From NCBI GenBank assembly GCA_051061015.1, contig JBPFEG010000046.1, forward strand, positions 34,722 through 98,721: 64,000 bases of DNA. Direction: 5' to 3'. The translations under genes were made by a program, and so were the position numbers. How positions within the stretch are numbered: the first letter of the stretch is position 1; each line of letters begins with the position of its first letter. Positions 43,391-51,782 of the stretch are shown one piece after another. The notes under the pieces were generated by a model that worked only from the letters and a program-made list of their open reading frames with translations, had not been told where the DNA came from and searched no databases. This DNA comes from Methylomicrobium sp051061015 (lineage in GTDB: Bacteria > Pseudomonadota > Gammaproteobacteria > Methylococcales > Methylomonadaceae).

Positions 43391-44536
43391 TTATACCGGT
43401 GCCGCAATTTCCGCATCGGTCAAATAGCAGCCCGGATCCTCGGCCCAGAAATTGTCGGTCGTCTGCGCCGCACGGACTCGGGTGTTGCCGTTGCAGATCG
43501 TCTGAAAATGACAGGTCGCGCAGCGGCCCTCGAGGGGGCGGGGAAAGCATTTCAATCCATCCATCAACGGATCGCTGCGGTCCATCCAGATTTCCGAAAA
43601 CGGGCGCTTCCTGACGTTGCCCAGATCGTAATGCCACCAGAACGTGTCCGGATGCACGATGCCGAGATTGTCAATGTTCGCGACATTGACGCCGGAGGCA
43701 TTGCCGCCCCATTGTTCAAGTTTGGACTGGATGTGCTCGGCTTGTTCCGGAAAACGCTGCCTGACCCAGTGCAGAAAATACACCCCGTCGGCATCATTGT
43801 TGCCGGTCACGAACTCGCGCTCCTTACCTTCCTTCAGCCACCGGTAGCAGGTGTCGAACAGCAGGTCCATCGCCTCGCGCGTCATCTGGTGATGCGCATC
43901 GTCCTTGCGGTTGCGGTTGCCGCGTCCGCCGTAATTCAGGTGCGACAGATAAAACTTGTCGATGTCGTAATCGTCCATCAACTGCAACAGGGCCGGAAAA
44001 TCCTGTGCGTTGTCCTGGGTCAACGTAAAACGGATTCCAACCTTGATGCCTTTGTTCAGGCACAGTTGCACTCCACGCAGCGCCTCGTCGAATGATCCGG
44101 GCATCCGGCGGAAGTTATCGTGTGTTTCCTTGATCCCGTCCAGGCTGATGCCGATATACTGATAATCGATGTCAGCGATTTCGTCGATATTCCGTTCGGT
44201 AATCCGGGTGCCGTTGCTGGACAAAGCGACATAAAAACCCATCGCCTTCGCGCGACGGGAAATGTCGAAGATGTCCGGACGCAGCAGCGGCTCGCCGCCG
44301 GACAGGATCAGCACCGGGACCTTGAACGCTTTCAGGTCATCCATCACCGTATACACTTCCCGCGTAGAAAGTTCTCCCGGAAAATCGATGTCGGCCGAGG
44401 TCGTGTAGCAATGCTTGCAGGCCAGATTGCAGCGGCGTATCAGATTCCAGATTACGACCGGGGAGGCCGGTTTGCGCGCGGGCTTTAAAGGCTGAGGGTC
44501 CAGCAGTTCCCGCATGAAATGGCTTAATCTGAACAT
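43391..44536 (-). CDS. nirJ: Heme d1 biosynthesis radical SAM protein NirJ
   Basis: 381 residues. The radical SAM cluster motif CNLACKHC lies at about 36-43, followed by SGGEPLLRPDIFDISRRA. The C-terminal SPASM-type cysteines are in RCATCHFQTICNG and DPGCYL. NirJ replaces the propionate groups on rings A and B of the d1 precursor with oxygen functions. It is the last gene of the heme d1 set, separated from nirH by 107 bases holding a palindromic repeat, so it may be partly uncoupled. Related radical SAM enzymes (AhbC/AhbD) share the layout; the neighbours fix NirJ. Confidence 0.94.
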   Translation of the reverse strand: MFRLSHFMRELLDPQPLKPARKPASPVVIWNLIRRCNLACKHCYTTSADIDFPGELSTREVYTVMDDLKAFKVPVLILSGGEPLLRPDIFDISRRAKAMGFYVALSSNGTRITERNIDEIADIDYQYIGISLDGIKETHDNFRRMPGSFDEALRGVQLCLNKGIKVGIRFTLTQDNAQDFPALLQLMDDYDIDKFYLSHLNYGGRGNRNRKDDAHHQMTREAMDLLFDTCYRWLKEGKEREFVTGNNDADGVYFLHWVRQRFPEQAEHIQSKLEQWGGNASGVNVANIDNLGIVHPDTFWWHYDLGNVRKRPFSEIWMDRSDPLMDGLKCFPRPLEGRCATCHFQTICNGNTRVRAAQTTDNFWAEDPGCYLTDAEIAAPV

Positions 44537-44559
44537 AGGGTTGTGAATAAGTATGTAGG

Positions 44560-44574
44560 GTACGCATTGCGTAC
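44560..44574. repeat. Palindrome between nirH and nirJ, REP-like
   Basis: GTACGCA-T-TGCGTAC, preceded by TAGG, resembles the inverted repeat at 8558 (TAGGATACGC-GAT-GCGTATCCTA). It occupies the only large gap in the nir gene run after nirF. Confidence 0.45.
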
Positions 44575-44643
44575 GATTATGAAGTTACTCGACTTTTTGG
44601 ATTTACCCAGGTACCCTGAAGGCATAAATGCATACCCTGCCAT

Positions 44644-45123
44644 TTAACGACTCCGAAACCCGGTCTTCTTCAGAATCCGGGAGCTATAGAGCACGTCAGA
44701 CCCCAAATTATCCTCACCAAGAATCTCCGCAATTTGCGTGATCTGTCCGTCGACCTCTTCCTGGCTCTTGCCGTGTACCATCGCGAACAGGTTGTAAGGC
44801 CATAACGGCAAGTGCCGGGGACGATGATAGCAATGGCTGACAAAGTCGAGCCCGCCAATTTTTTGTCCAAGCGCGTCAATTTTTTCGTCGGGCACGTTCC
44901 AGACCGTCATGCCGTTGAAGCGGTAGCCTAGCCTGTAATGGTTCGGCACTGCGCCGATCCGTCGGATTACGCCGAGTTCCTGCATTCGGTGCATTCGTTC
45001 GATCACGTCCTCAGCAGATAATTCCAGCCGTTCGGCGATCGTGTGATAGGGTCGGGCGGTTAACGGCAGGCCGGCCTGCGTCGCACGGATGATTTTCAAG
45101 TCGGTTTCATCAATGCTAATCAT
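44644..45123 (-). CDS. nirH: Siroheme decarboxylase subunit NirH
   Basis: 159 residues, Lrp/AsnC-like fold used here as an enzyme. The N-terminal helix-turn-helix region (LTARPYHTIAERLELSAEDV) is followed by the ligand domain with CYHRPRHLPLWPYNLFAMVHG, the pattern of the NirH/NirL branch. NirD, L, G and H together convert siroheme to 12,18-didecarboxysiroheme on the path to heme d1. Its ATG overlaps the nirG stop by one base (TGATG). Confidence 0.9.
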   Translation of the reverse strand: MISIDETDLKIIRATQAGLPLTARPYHTIAERLELSAEDVIERMHRMQELGVIRRIGAVPNHYRLGYRFNGMTVWNVPDEKIDALGQKIGGLDFVSHCYHRPRHLPLWPYNLFAMVHGKSQEEVDGQITQIAEILGEDNLGSDVLYSSRILKKTGFRSR

Positions 45124-45566
45124 CAGGCTTCCAGCTTCAGGCCGACGAAATACTCGGTAATTTTCGGCATGTTATAGACGGTCAGGCCGGTTCGATGTTC
45201 GATTTCTTCCAACGCCTGCCGCAATTGATCGTGCGTTTCGGTCGCGAGCACAAACCACATGTTCAGCGCATGGCAGCGCGCGTAATTGTGCGCAACTTCC
45301 GGAAACGCATTTACGATCTCGGTGACTTCATCGAAGCGATTGTCCGGCACCTGCATCGCTGCCAGCGTTAATGCACCGCCCATCGCTTCAGCGTCATACA
45401 AAGGGCCGAAGCGGGATAAAGTCTGATCCTGCAGCAGCCTTTCGAGGCGGGCAAGCAATTCGGCTTCGCTGAGGCCCAAGGCCAGCGCCGCTTCCAAGTA
45501 AGGCCTCTCCGAAACCGGAAACCCTGCTTGCAACACATTAATGATCCGACGGTCTATTTCATCCAT
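45123..45566 (-). CDS. nirG: Siroheme decarboxylase subunit NirG
   Basis: 147 residues from the ATG at 45566 (MDEIDRRIINVLQAGFPV), which overlaps the nirL stop by eight bases. An in-frame start at 45596 would add ten residues inside nirL and is less likely. PYLEAALALGLSEAELLARL is the helix-turn-helix part; AHNYARCHALNMWFVLATE is the NirD/NirG-branch signature. Works with NirD, NirL and NirH. Confidence 0.88.
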   Translation of the reverse strand: MDEIDRRIINVLQAGFPVSERPYLEAALALGLSEAELLARLERLLQDQTLSRFGPLYDAEAMGGALTLAAMQVPDNRFDEVTEIVNAFPEVAHNYARCHALNMWFVLATETHDQLRQALEEIEHRTGLTVYNMPKITEYFVGLKLEA

Positions 45567-46068
45567 GCGCGAGTTCGGCGGGAAGGGTAGAAGCAACGGT
45601 GCGGTAAAGTGCGCCGCGCTGTTTGAAGCAGCGCCGGCTGAACAGAATTTGCCGGTCGAACCGTTCCAGATCGCAGTCTACGCTGAGTTGTTCGAGCTGT
45701 TTGATCACGGTATCGCGGTCCTTGCCGTGGATCATGCAATAGAGGTTATAGTGCCACTCGGGCGTTCGCGGGCGCTGATAGCACAGCGTTACGAAAGACG
45801 ACCGGCTGATCCGGTCACCTAAATCCTTTACCAGCGCATCTGGAATATTCCAGACGATCATTGCATTCGCGCGGTAGCCCAACTGGCGGTGCTTCACTAT
45901 CACGCCGAGCCGTTTGATCAGTCCGGCCTGTTTCAGCACGGATAGCCGCTCGATCACCTCCGCTTCGGTCATTCCGAGCGCCAGGCCGATGTCATAGTAT
46001 GGCCTCGGGCTGATCGGCAGGCCCAGCTGGATTTCGGTCAGCAGTTCAAAATCGCGCGCATCAAGCAT
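45559..46068 (-). CDS. nirL: Siroheme decarboxylase subunit NirL
   Basis: 169 residues. It has RPYYDIGLALGMTEAEVIERL and the second-branch pattern FVTLCYQRPRTPEWHYNLYC followed by MIHG. It overlaps nirD by eight bases. NirD and NirL pair as one decarboxylase unit, NirG and NirH as the other; here all four are separate genes in the canonical D-L-G-H order. Confidence 0.9.
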   Translation of the reverse strand: MLDARDFELLTEIQLGLPISPRPYYDIGLALGMTEAEVIERLSVLKQAGLIKRLGVIVKHRQLGYRANAMIVWNIPDALVKDLGDRISRSSFVTLCYQRPRTPEWHYNLYCMIHGKDRDTVIKQLEQLSVDCDLERFDRQILFSRRCFKQRGALYRTVASTLPAELAHG

Positions 46069-46519
46069 GGCTCAAGTCCAGGCGGAATCCCAAATCGATG
46101 AAAAAGTCGTTCACCAGCGGCAGGCGCTGGGTCGGATAACCTGTTTCGCTTTCGATCGCATCGAGTACCCGGCCTAGATGCTCCGCATTGGATGCGACCG
46201 CGACAAACCAGAGATTGAAGCGGTGTTCGCGCTCGTAGTTATGATTGACTTCGGGATAACGGCTGACGATATCGGCCACCTTCTGCAATTCCGGTTCCGG
46301 CACCGCCATCGCGACCAACATGCTGACGCCGATCTGGTTCGGCGGAATAATCGGGCCGACGCGGCTGATCAGCTGGTTGTCGCGCAGTTCGGTCAACGCC
46401 GATAGCACCGCATTCTCGCTGACGCCCAGTTTATTCGCGATTTCGAGATAGGGGCGCTCGACCAGCGGAAAATCGCGCTGGAAATCGTTCAGCAACTGTT
46501 TATGCAGGTCGCTCAACAT
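46061..46519 (-). CDS. nirD: Siroheme decarboxylase subunit NirD
   Basis: 152 residues. PYLEIANKLGVSENAVLSAL is the helix-turn-helix segment and NHNYEREHRFNLWFVAVAS the first-branch signature shared with NirG. The start is two bases after the nirF stop. Some species fuse nirD and nirL; here they are split. Confidence 0.9.
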   Translation of the reverse strand: MLSDLHKQLLNDFQRDFPLVERPYLEIANKLGVSENAVLSALTELRDNQLISRVGPIIPPNQIGVSMLVAMAVPEPELQKVADIVSRYPEVNHNYEREHRFNLWFVAVASNAEHLGRVLDAIESETGYPTQRLPLVNDFFIDLGFRLDLSHA

Positions 46520-46521
46520 CG

Positions 46522-47718
46522 CTATAAACCGATTTTATGCGCGCGCGCAGTGAAAAAGATCCCGTTCGGTTTTTGCACCGGTAGCCGGCTCACTTCCTGT
46601 AACGTCGACGTATCGTAAACGACGACCTGATTGTCGTCGCGCAGCGCGACCCAGACCTGTTCGCCGCGCGGGGTGAATTCCATGTGCAGGACGCCTTTGC
46701 CTGGCGTCAGCAGTTTCGTCAATGACAGGTCTTTGGTGTCGATCACCAGGAGCTGGTTGTTGTCTGGGAATGCGAAATTGACCCAGACCTGGCGCGCATC
46801 GGGCCGGGCCATCACGAACACCGGCTGTCCCGGCACCGGAATCGCCTTAATCAGCTGCCACGTCTTTTTGTCGATCACCAGCACTTCATGCCGGCCGATC
46901 GCGGGCGCGAGCAGGTAATCGCCCGCAACCGCCCAGCCTTCGAGATGCGGCATCTTGTAGACCGGCAATTTCTCGTCGTGCTTGCCGTAATCGGGCAGGA
47001 TGCGTTTGACGCCTTGTTCCGGCTGCCATAAATCCAGCAAGGCAAGGCCGGGTTCCCCGAACAGGCCGGCAATATAATAGTGGCCGTCCGGCGCCATCAG
47101 CGCATCATAAGGTTCTTTTCCAATGTTCGGATATTTTTGGATTAGCGGTTTTTGCGGGTTCTTGACATCGACCGTCCAGATCTCGCCCGCATCCCACAGG
47201 CTGAACACGAAACGCTGTCCGGGGGCATCGGTCAGACCGACCACTTTCGACAGATTGCCGTCCGCATAGCGGGCCGGAATGTCGGCCACCAGTTCCAGCG
47301 TGTCGGACGAGAAAATCTTGATACCGCCGGGCGTATAATTTGATACCGCGATCAGCTTGCCGTCCTGGGAAATCGCGCCGCCGATGCTGTTGCCTGCCTG
47401 CACGGTGCGTTTTTCGATTTTGTCCTGTAACAGGTCGATCTTGGTCAGCCCGCCATCGCGGCCGAAAATATACGCATAGCGCTGGTCGCGCGAAAATACG
47501 ACCGAGGCATGGGACAAATCGCCAAGATTAGCGACTTTGGCAAGTGCCTTATGCGTGGTGGTGTTCACGATCACTGCGCTGCCGCTTTCACGTTCGATCA
47601 CGATGCCGAGGTCGCCGGTCGCGCGGAGTTCCCCAAAGACAGATGACGAAAAGAGAAAGGACAGCAAGAAGATAGGAGCCGAAATGACCACGTTTCGAAG
47701 TTTTCTAAAAGACATCAT
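46522..47718 (-). CDS. nirF: Heme d1 biosynthesis protein NirF
   Basis: 398 residues from the ATG at 47718, which gives a clean signal peptide (MMSFRKLRNVVISAPIFLL...). An in-frame ATG at 47757 would add thirteen residues before that signal. The mature protein is a cytochrome d1-type eight-bladed propeller without a cytochrome c domain: GDLGIVIERESGSAV at the start, HLEGWAVAGDYLLAPAIGRHE in the middle, and HMEFTPRGEQVWVALRDDNQ near the end. NirF works in the late steps of heme d1 formation in the periplasm. A 194-base gap upstream to nirC may hold a separate promoter. Confidence 0.92.
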   Translation of the reverse strand: MMSFRKLRNVVISAPIFLLSFLFSSSVFGELRATGDLGIVIERESGSAVIVNTTTHKALAKVANLGDLSHASVVFSRDQRYAYIFGRDGGLTKIDLLQDKIEKRTVQAGNSIGGAISQDGKLIAVSNYTPGGIKIFSSDTLELVADIPARYADGNLSKVVGLTDAPGQRFVFSLWDAGEIWTVDVKNPQKPLIQKYPNIGKEPYDALMAPDGHYYIAGLFGEPGLALLDLWQPEQGVKRILPDYGKHDEKLPVYKMPHLEGWAVAGDYLLAPAIGRHEVLVIDKKTWQLIKAIPVPGQPVFVMARPDARQVWVNFAFPDNNQLLVIDTKDLSLTKLLTPGKGVLHMEFTPRGEQVWVALRDDNQVVVYDTSTLQEVSRLPVQKPNGIFFTARAHKIGL

Positions 47719-47912
47719 GCCATTTACTCTGTTTCGGTAGTAGGAATAAGAAAGCATTTATGAAGGGAAAGTGCCGACAGGCAGGCCGGTGCGAAAAAGA
47801 GAGGCTTGTTTTATTTATCAGGATTAAAGAATGAACCGGCGATCGATGAGTCGCGAATCGAGAGATGAGGGAGTTTGATCATATTAGAATCGGGAAGTGA
47901 TAATTTGATTAC

Positions 47913-48221
47913 TTAATTTGAGGGGTTCCGCAAAACTCCTATTAGCCATAGGGCTTCGTCGCGATTCATGAACGGCTGCCACGGCGGCATCGCGGTGCCG
48001 GGGCGCCCGTTCAAAATCGTGTCGGCCAGAAAGTCATCCGATTTTCCGGCCAGCGTTTCCGGCAAGAGTGCCGGCCCCATGCCCCCCTTTAAAGTCAAGC
48101 CATGACAGGCCCCGCAATCCTGCTTCAACAGATTGCGGAGCGCTTGCTCCCGTTCGGCCGAAATCTCGCCGCCTGCTGCCGGCATTGTGACCAGCAGCAG
48201 GGGTAGAAGTTTCTCGATCAT
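47913..48221 (-). CDS. nirC: Cytochrome c55X-like protein NirC
   Basis: 102 residues with a short signal peptide and one haem site, CGACHGL. The surrounding LLKQDCGACHGLTLKGGMGP and LNGRPGTAMPPWQPFM closely follow cytochrome c55X (NirC) of denitrifiers. It is thought to pass electrons in the maturation or function of cytochrome cd1. It overlaps the upstream cytochrome gene by four bases. Confidence 0.88.
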   Translation of the reverse strand: MIEKLLPLLLVTMPAAGGEISAEREQALRNLLKQDCGACHGLTLKGGMGPALLPETLAGKSDDFLADTILNGRPGTAMPPWQPFMNRDEALWLIGVLRNPSN

Positions 48222-48535
48222 GGATTCATTTTTTGCCGGGCGTAATAAGCTGCGACATTCGCGATATCGTCGTCGGACATCGATCCGGCAATTCCGTTCA
48301 TGATGTCAGATTTGCGGGTCTTGTCGCGGTATTGCTTCAATGCCATCTGCAGGTACTCGGCATCGCGCCCGGCCAGCGGCGGAAACGGCGCATCGGCTGA
48401 CGGCGTTTTGACGCCGTGGCAGTGCGAACAGACCTGGGCTGCACGCGCCTGTCCAGCATAGATGCTCGCGGCGCTTGCCGAGGTTGCGGTGAAAGCCGCT
48501 GCAAACAGAGCGCCGGTGATAATCAACGCTCTCAT
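48218..48535 (-). CDS. Small class I cytochrome c in the nir operon
   Basis: 105 residues with a signal peptide ending ATSASA and one haem site CSHCH at about 36-40; the second half (PLAGRDAEYLQMALKQY, then MSDDDIANVAAYYA) is the cytochrome c4/c553 half-domain pattern. It sits between the cd1-family gene and nirC with four-base overlaps at both ends, suggesting it donates electrons to the cd1-type protein. It occupies the place taken by nirM in other clusters but is not an obvious cytochrome c551, so no symbol is given. Confidence 0.85.
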   Translation of the reverse strand: MRALIITGALFAAAFTATSASAASIYAGQARAAQVCSHCHGVKTPSADAPFPPLAGRDAEYLQMALKQYRDKTRKSDIMNGIAGSMSDDDIANVAAYYARQKMNP

Positions 48536-50115
48536 TGTTTAACCCCATTCGATTCTTCAGGCGACAAGCCGCGAGTGATGTATTTGACGCGGCCGTGCGA
48601 GAAGATGCCTGCCGGGCTTTCCATCGGAATCGCGGCGACTTTTTCGAGCGAAGTCGAGTCGAATACTGCGACTTCGTCGCCGTTGTAGCCAGCGCTTACA
48701 TACAGGTATTTGCCGTCCGCGCTATATTCGGGGAAGTAGGCATGGCCGCCGACATCCAGCGTCTTAACCACTTCCAGCGATTTCTTGTCGATCAGCTGGA
48801 CGGTACGGGCGCGTCTGTCCTTGGAAATGATATCGACCGCTACATAAGGCGCGTTTTGATGCGCGGCCGGCGACTCGGTGCCGCCCGATACAGGCACTTG
48901 CTTCACGACCTCCATTTTGTCCAGATCCCAGACGCTGACCACTTCCTTGCCGCAGTCTCCGAAGTTGGTGCCGAAGCCCAAGGTGCGTCCGTCGACCTGC
49001 ACCGCCGCGCCGCCGCCGACGTGCGGCACGCAGCCCGCATCCAGCTTCTTGATGATCTTGCGTTCTTTCAGGTCGATCGCGGTCACGATGCTGTCGTCAT
49101 AGGAGGCGACCATCAGTTTGGTGCCGTTGTGCGTCAGGAACGCATCGTGCAGATGGCGGCCGACGTTTTCGATTTTGGTGACCGGGAAATCGTCCTTCAG
49201 ATCGACGACCCAGACCTGGCCTGCGTTTTCCAGCGCAATCGCCATAACGTCCGCATAAGGCGTACCGATCACCATGCCGGAGTCTGAGGAAACCAGATTG
49301 CCGTCCGGATCGACGCCTTCCAGTTCAAATGTTTTCAATGGCTCCAGTGTATCCGCGTTCAGGATTACCGCATTGTGAGGCACATAGGAACCGGCCATCA
49401 GGTATTTGCCGTCGCGCGAGACGCCGAGGCCGGGTCCGTTGAAACCAGTCTTGATGCTGCGCACGACCTGCATCGAATACAGGTCGACCTTGAAAACTTC
49501 GGCGGTGTCATTCTTTACGTAAGCCCAGCGCGGATTGACCGGGTTATAGTCGATGATGTGAGCCGCCGCGTTGGTCGCGATTTCGCCGACTTTCTGTTGG
49601 GTTTTGCTGTTGATGAAGACCGCTTTCGAACCTTCGCCGCGGCCATATTTGCCGCGCGCCGCCACGCCGATAATATCGTCCATATTGTCGATCGCATAGG
49701 TTGGCTTTTCGGGCAATTTGCTTTCGTCCGACACGTACACTTTCAGAGACGCTTTTATGTCGTCGATCGTCCAGGCAGGATTGTCCAGCTTCGGCGTCGA
49801 TTGCAGGTGCTTGACCAGGCCGCGGATGTCGTCGTCCGACAGTTTGCCGTAGAAAGGGGGCATCAACGTATCGAAGCTGCCGGTCATTACGATCGTGCGC
49901 AACGCGGTCGGGCTGCGGCCTTTCAGTGTTTCATTATTCAAGGCCGGGGCCAGGAAGCCGCCATGATCCGCGCCGTGACAGCTGGCGCAATTTTCTTCAT
50001 AGAGCTGATGGTATTTTTTCGCATCATCCGTAGCAGCCTGTGCGCCGTACGGGAAAAGAATCGCTGCGATGCTGGCTGCGAGAGTAGTGGACAAGAGCTG
50101 TTTGGCGGTTTTCAT
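48532..50115 (-). CDS. Cytochrome cd1-family protein (NirS/NirN type)
   Basis: 527 residues: signal peptide (about 1-27), a cytochrome c domain with CASCH (C43-H47), then an eight-bladed d1 propeller. Candidate d1 ligand His186 (NAAAHIID) and the two pocket His residues of nitrite reductases, His323 (GRHLHDAF) and His365 (GCVPHVGGG), are present. However, the CXXCH surroundings (GADHGGFLAPALNN), the PAWTIDDIKAS linker and the PHVGGG loop look closer to NirN than to Pseudomonas NirS. As the only cd1 protein before nirCFDLGHJ it is probably the functional nitrite reductase or a d1-using enzyme; NirN is the alternative. Family secure, exact reaction not. Confidence 0.85.
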   Translation of the reverse strand: MKTAKQLLSTTLAASIAAILFPYGAQAATDDAKKYHQLYEENCASCHGADHGGFLAPALNNETLKGRSPTALRTIVMTGSFDTLMPPFYGKLSDDDIRGLVKHLQSTPKLDNPAWTIDDIKASLKVYVSDESKLPEKPTYAIDNMDDIIGVAARGKYGRGEGSKAVFINSKTQQKVGEIATNAAAHIIDYNPVNPRWAYVKNDTAEVFKVDLYSMQVVRSIKTGFNGPGLGVSRDGKYLMAGSYVPHNAVILNADTLEPLKTFELEGVDPDGNLVSSDSGMVIGTPYADVMAIALENAGQVWVVDLKDDFPVTKIENVGRHLHDAFLTHNGTKLMVASYDDSIVTAIDLKERKIIKKLDAGCVPHVGGGAAVQVDGRTLGFGTNFGDCGKEVVSVWDLDKMEVVKQVPVSGGTESPAAHQNAPYVAVDIISKDRRARTVQLIDKKSLEVVKTLDVGGHAYFPEYSADGKYLYVSAGYNGDEVAVFDSTSLEKVAAIPMESPAGIFSHGRVKYITRGLSPEESNGVKQ

Positions 50116-50374
50116 TCTTTGTTTATCTCCCAGTATAGTATTGAATCGATATTAACATCAATGAGCGACAAGTTCAAGCCGATTTGAGCAGAGTCTCTTG
50201 AATTGTCTACTCAAAATAAACCGGATACCTTTTCATGTCATCGATTCGATCAAGTTATTATAAGAAATTTGGCTTTCCCTTTCAGGGGAATGGCTAAATT
50301 GGCCAACTTTCCTGTTCAAGCCAGAGCTATTAGGGTTTGCCTCAAACAGGATCGGGGCAGGAAAAAACGTATCA

Positions 50375-50668
50375 CTACCACATTTGATCATGTCTTTTTT
50401 GCAGCTCTTCCTTTTGGGTTTTTGGGGCGCCTTCCTTACGTTCGCGCTTGATTTTACGACAGGAGCGGCAGCGGATGGCTCGGGATTCGACGTTGCCTTT
50501 AGCAGTTTCATACCACCATTTCTGCTGCTGAGCTTTCCAGACTCCGTGTTTGCCGCAATCGCAACAGGTAAATTCAATGTCAAGATAATAGCTGCGCTCT
50601 ACGAAAAGGGGAATGCCGTAACTGTTGTAGGGCTTCAATAATAAGGAATTACACGGGGACGAACTCAA
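50375..50668 (-). CDS. Zinc-ribbon protein
   Basis: 97 residues. Two CXXC knuckles (FTCCDCGKHG and IRCRSCRK) frame VWKAQQQKWWYETAKGN, the pattern of the probable zinc-ribbon domain family (zf-trcl type). The C-terminal 25 residues are very basic and hydrophilic. Function unknown; nucleic-acid or protein binding is possible. The first ~25 residues look less conserved, and a later start would still keep the domain. It stands alone between the nir operon promoter region and the 5'-nucleotidase. Confidence 0.7.
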   Translation of the reverse strand: MSSSPCNSLLLKPYNSYGIPLFVERSYYLDIEFTCCDCGKHGVWKAQQQKWWYETAKGNVESRAIRCRSCRKIKRERKEGAPKTQKEELQKRHDQMW

Positions 50669-50788
50669 GGATAGATTGACGTTTGTCTCGCCCCTGGTCT
50701 AAATGTTGGTCTGCTGGCGTTTGCGGCGATGGGCTTTGATTTCGGCTTTACGCTGCTTATTGCTTTTGATTTCACTTATTAGGCCAAG

Positions 50789-51760
50789 CTAATTCGAGGG
50801 CTCGTTTATGAAATCGCCGGCCATTTTAGGGTCGCTGCGATTGGCGATGCCGAACGGAATATGCACCATCGGTATGTCCTTTCCGCTCGTCAAAAGGTGG
50901 CGCTTCTGATCGTCGAAAAAGATGTGCGGTTTGAATACGGTAAGAATTCGCTCCTTGCTCATCCCGCCCAGAAAAAAAGTTTCATTCGCGCTCACTCCCC
51001 AGCTTTCGAGCGTAGTGACCACGCGTTCATGCGCGGGCGCGTTGCGTGCGGTGATAATCGCGGTGCGCAGGATTCTTTTGTAGTTCCGGTCCTGTTCCAT
51101 TGCTTGATCTTCGAGTTTTTGCATGAAGGCCAGTTTTCGGAACAAATCAGCCAAAGGGCCAGGATTGTGCGGGATATGCGAGTAGTCCTGTTCGTGCTGA
51201 ATGAATTGTTGCAACTGGCCGTTGCGGTAAACCGTCTCCGCTTCGTCATCGGCCAGGACACCATCAAAATCGAACGCGACCCGTAATTCCTCATCATCGG
51301 GATCGTCATAAACAGTTGAAGGCAGTACCGTACCTGCAGGATAACAGGCCGCAATCGCTTTCTGTACGTCATTTTCGTTGGCTGATAAGAACAGGGCAGC
51401 GTTAAAGGCTGGAATGTAAGGGTAAGGCGATTTGCCTTCGGTAAAGGCTGCTCGGCTGATGTTAAGACTATGATGCCTGATCGATCGGAAAACGCGTTGA
51501 CCGGTTGTGGCCGAGTTTCGGGACAGCAGCACGACTTCGACGGGCTGTTCGACGCTGAAGCGTGCGTTGATATTCAGAAAGCGGCGAATGAACGGAAAGG
51601 CGACGCCTTTGCCGAGTATCTCGTTCTGGTTTTGTTCTTGGTATGTTTTATAGGCAAGGGGACCTTGTTCGCGAAAGACACGGTCGGATTCCCCGAGGTC
51701 GAACAAGGCGCTCGATGAGACGGCGATGACGAATTTTTTGTCGATCGGATAGGGCATCAA
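50789..51760 (-). CDS. 5'-nucleotidase (PF06189-like)
   Basis: 323 residues. KKFVIAVSSSALFDLGESD at the N-terminus, the HAD-like acidic motif VAFDFDGVLADDEAE at about 168-182, and late ETFFLGGMSKERIL and HIFFDDQKRHLL are characteristic of the bacterial 5'-nucleotidase family. Expected to dephosphorylate nucleoside monophosphates in the cytosol. The gene lies 22 bases downstream of mepA and is probably co-transcribed with it; no functional link is obvious. Confidence 0.85.
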   Translation of the reverse strand: MMPYPIDKKFVIAVSSSALFDLGESDRVFREQGPLAYKTYQEQNQNEILGKGVAFPFIRRFLNINARFSVEQPVEVVLLSRNSATTGQRVFRSIRHHSLNISRAAFTEGKSPYPYIPAFNAALFLSANENDVQKAIAACYPAGTVLPSTVYDDPDDEELRVAFDFDGVLADDEAETVYRNGQLQQFIQHEQDYSHIPHNPGPLADLFRKLAFMQKLEDQAMEQDRNYKRILRTAIITARNAPAHERVVTTLESWGVSANETFFLGGMSKERILTVFKPHIFFDDQKRHLLTSGKDIPMVHIPFGIANRSDPKMAGDFINEPSN

Positions 51761-51782
51761 TAAGCCGGATGCGATTCGGGCG

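Noticed and set aside
50116..50260. FNR/Dnr box in front of the nir operon
   Set aside because: TTGA and TCAA half-sites occur, but none with the required spacing (TTGAT-N4-ATCAA).
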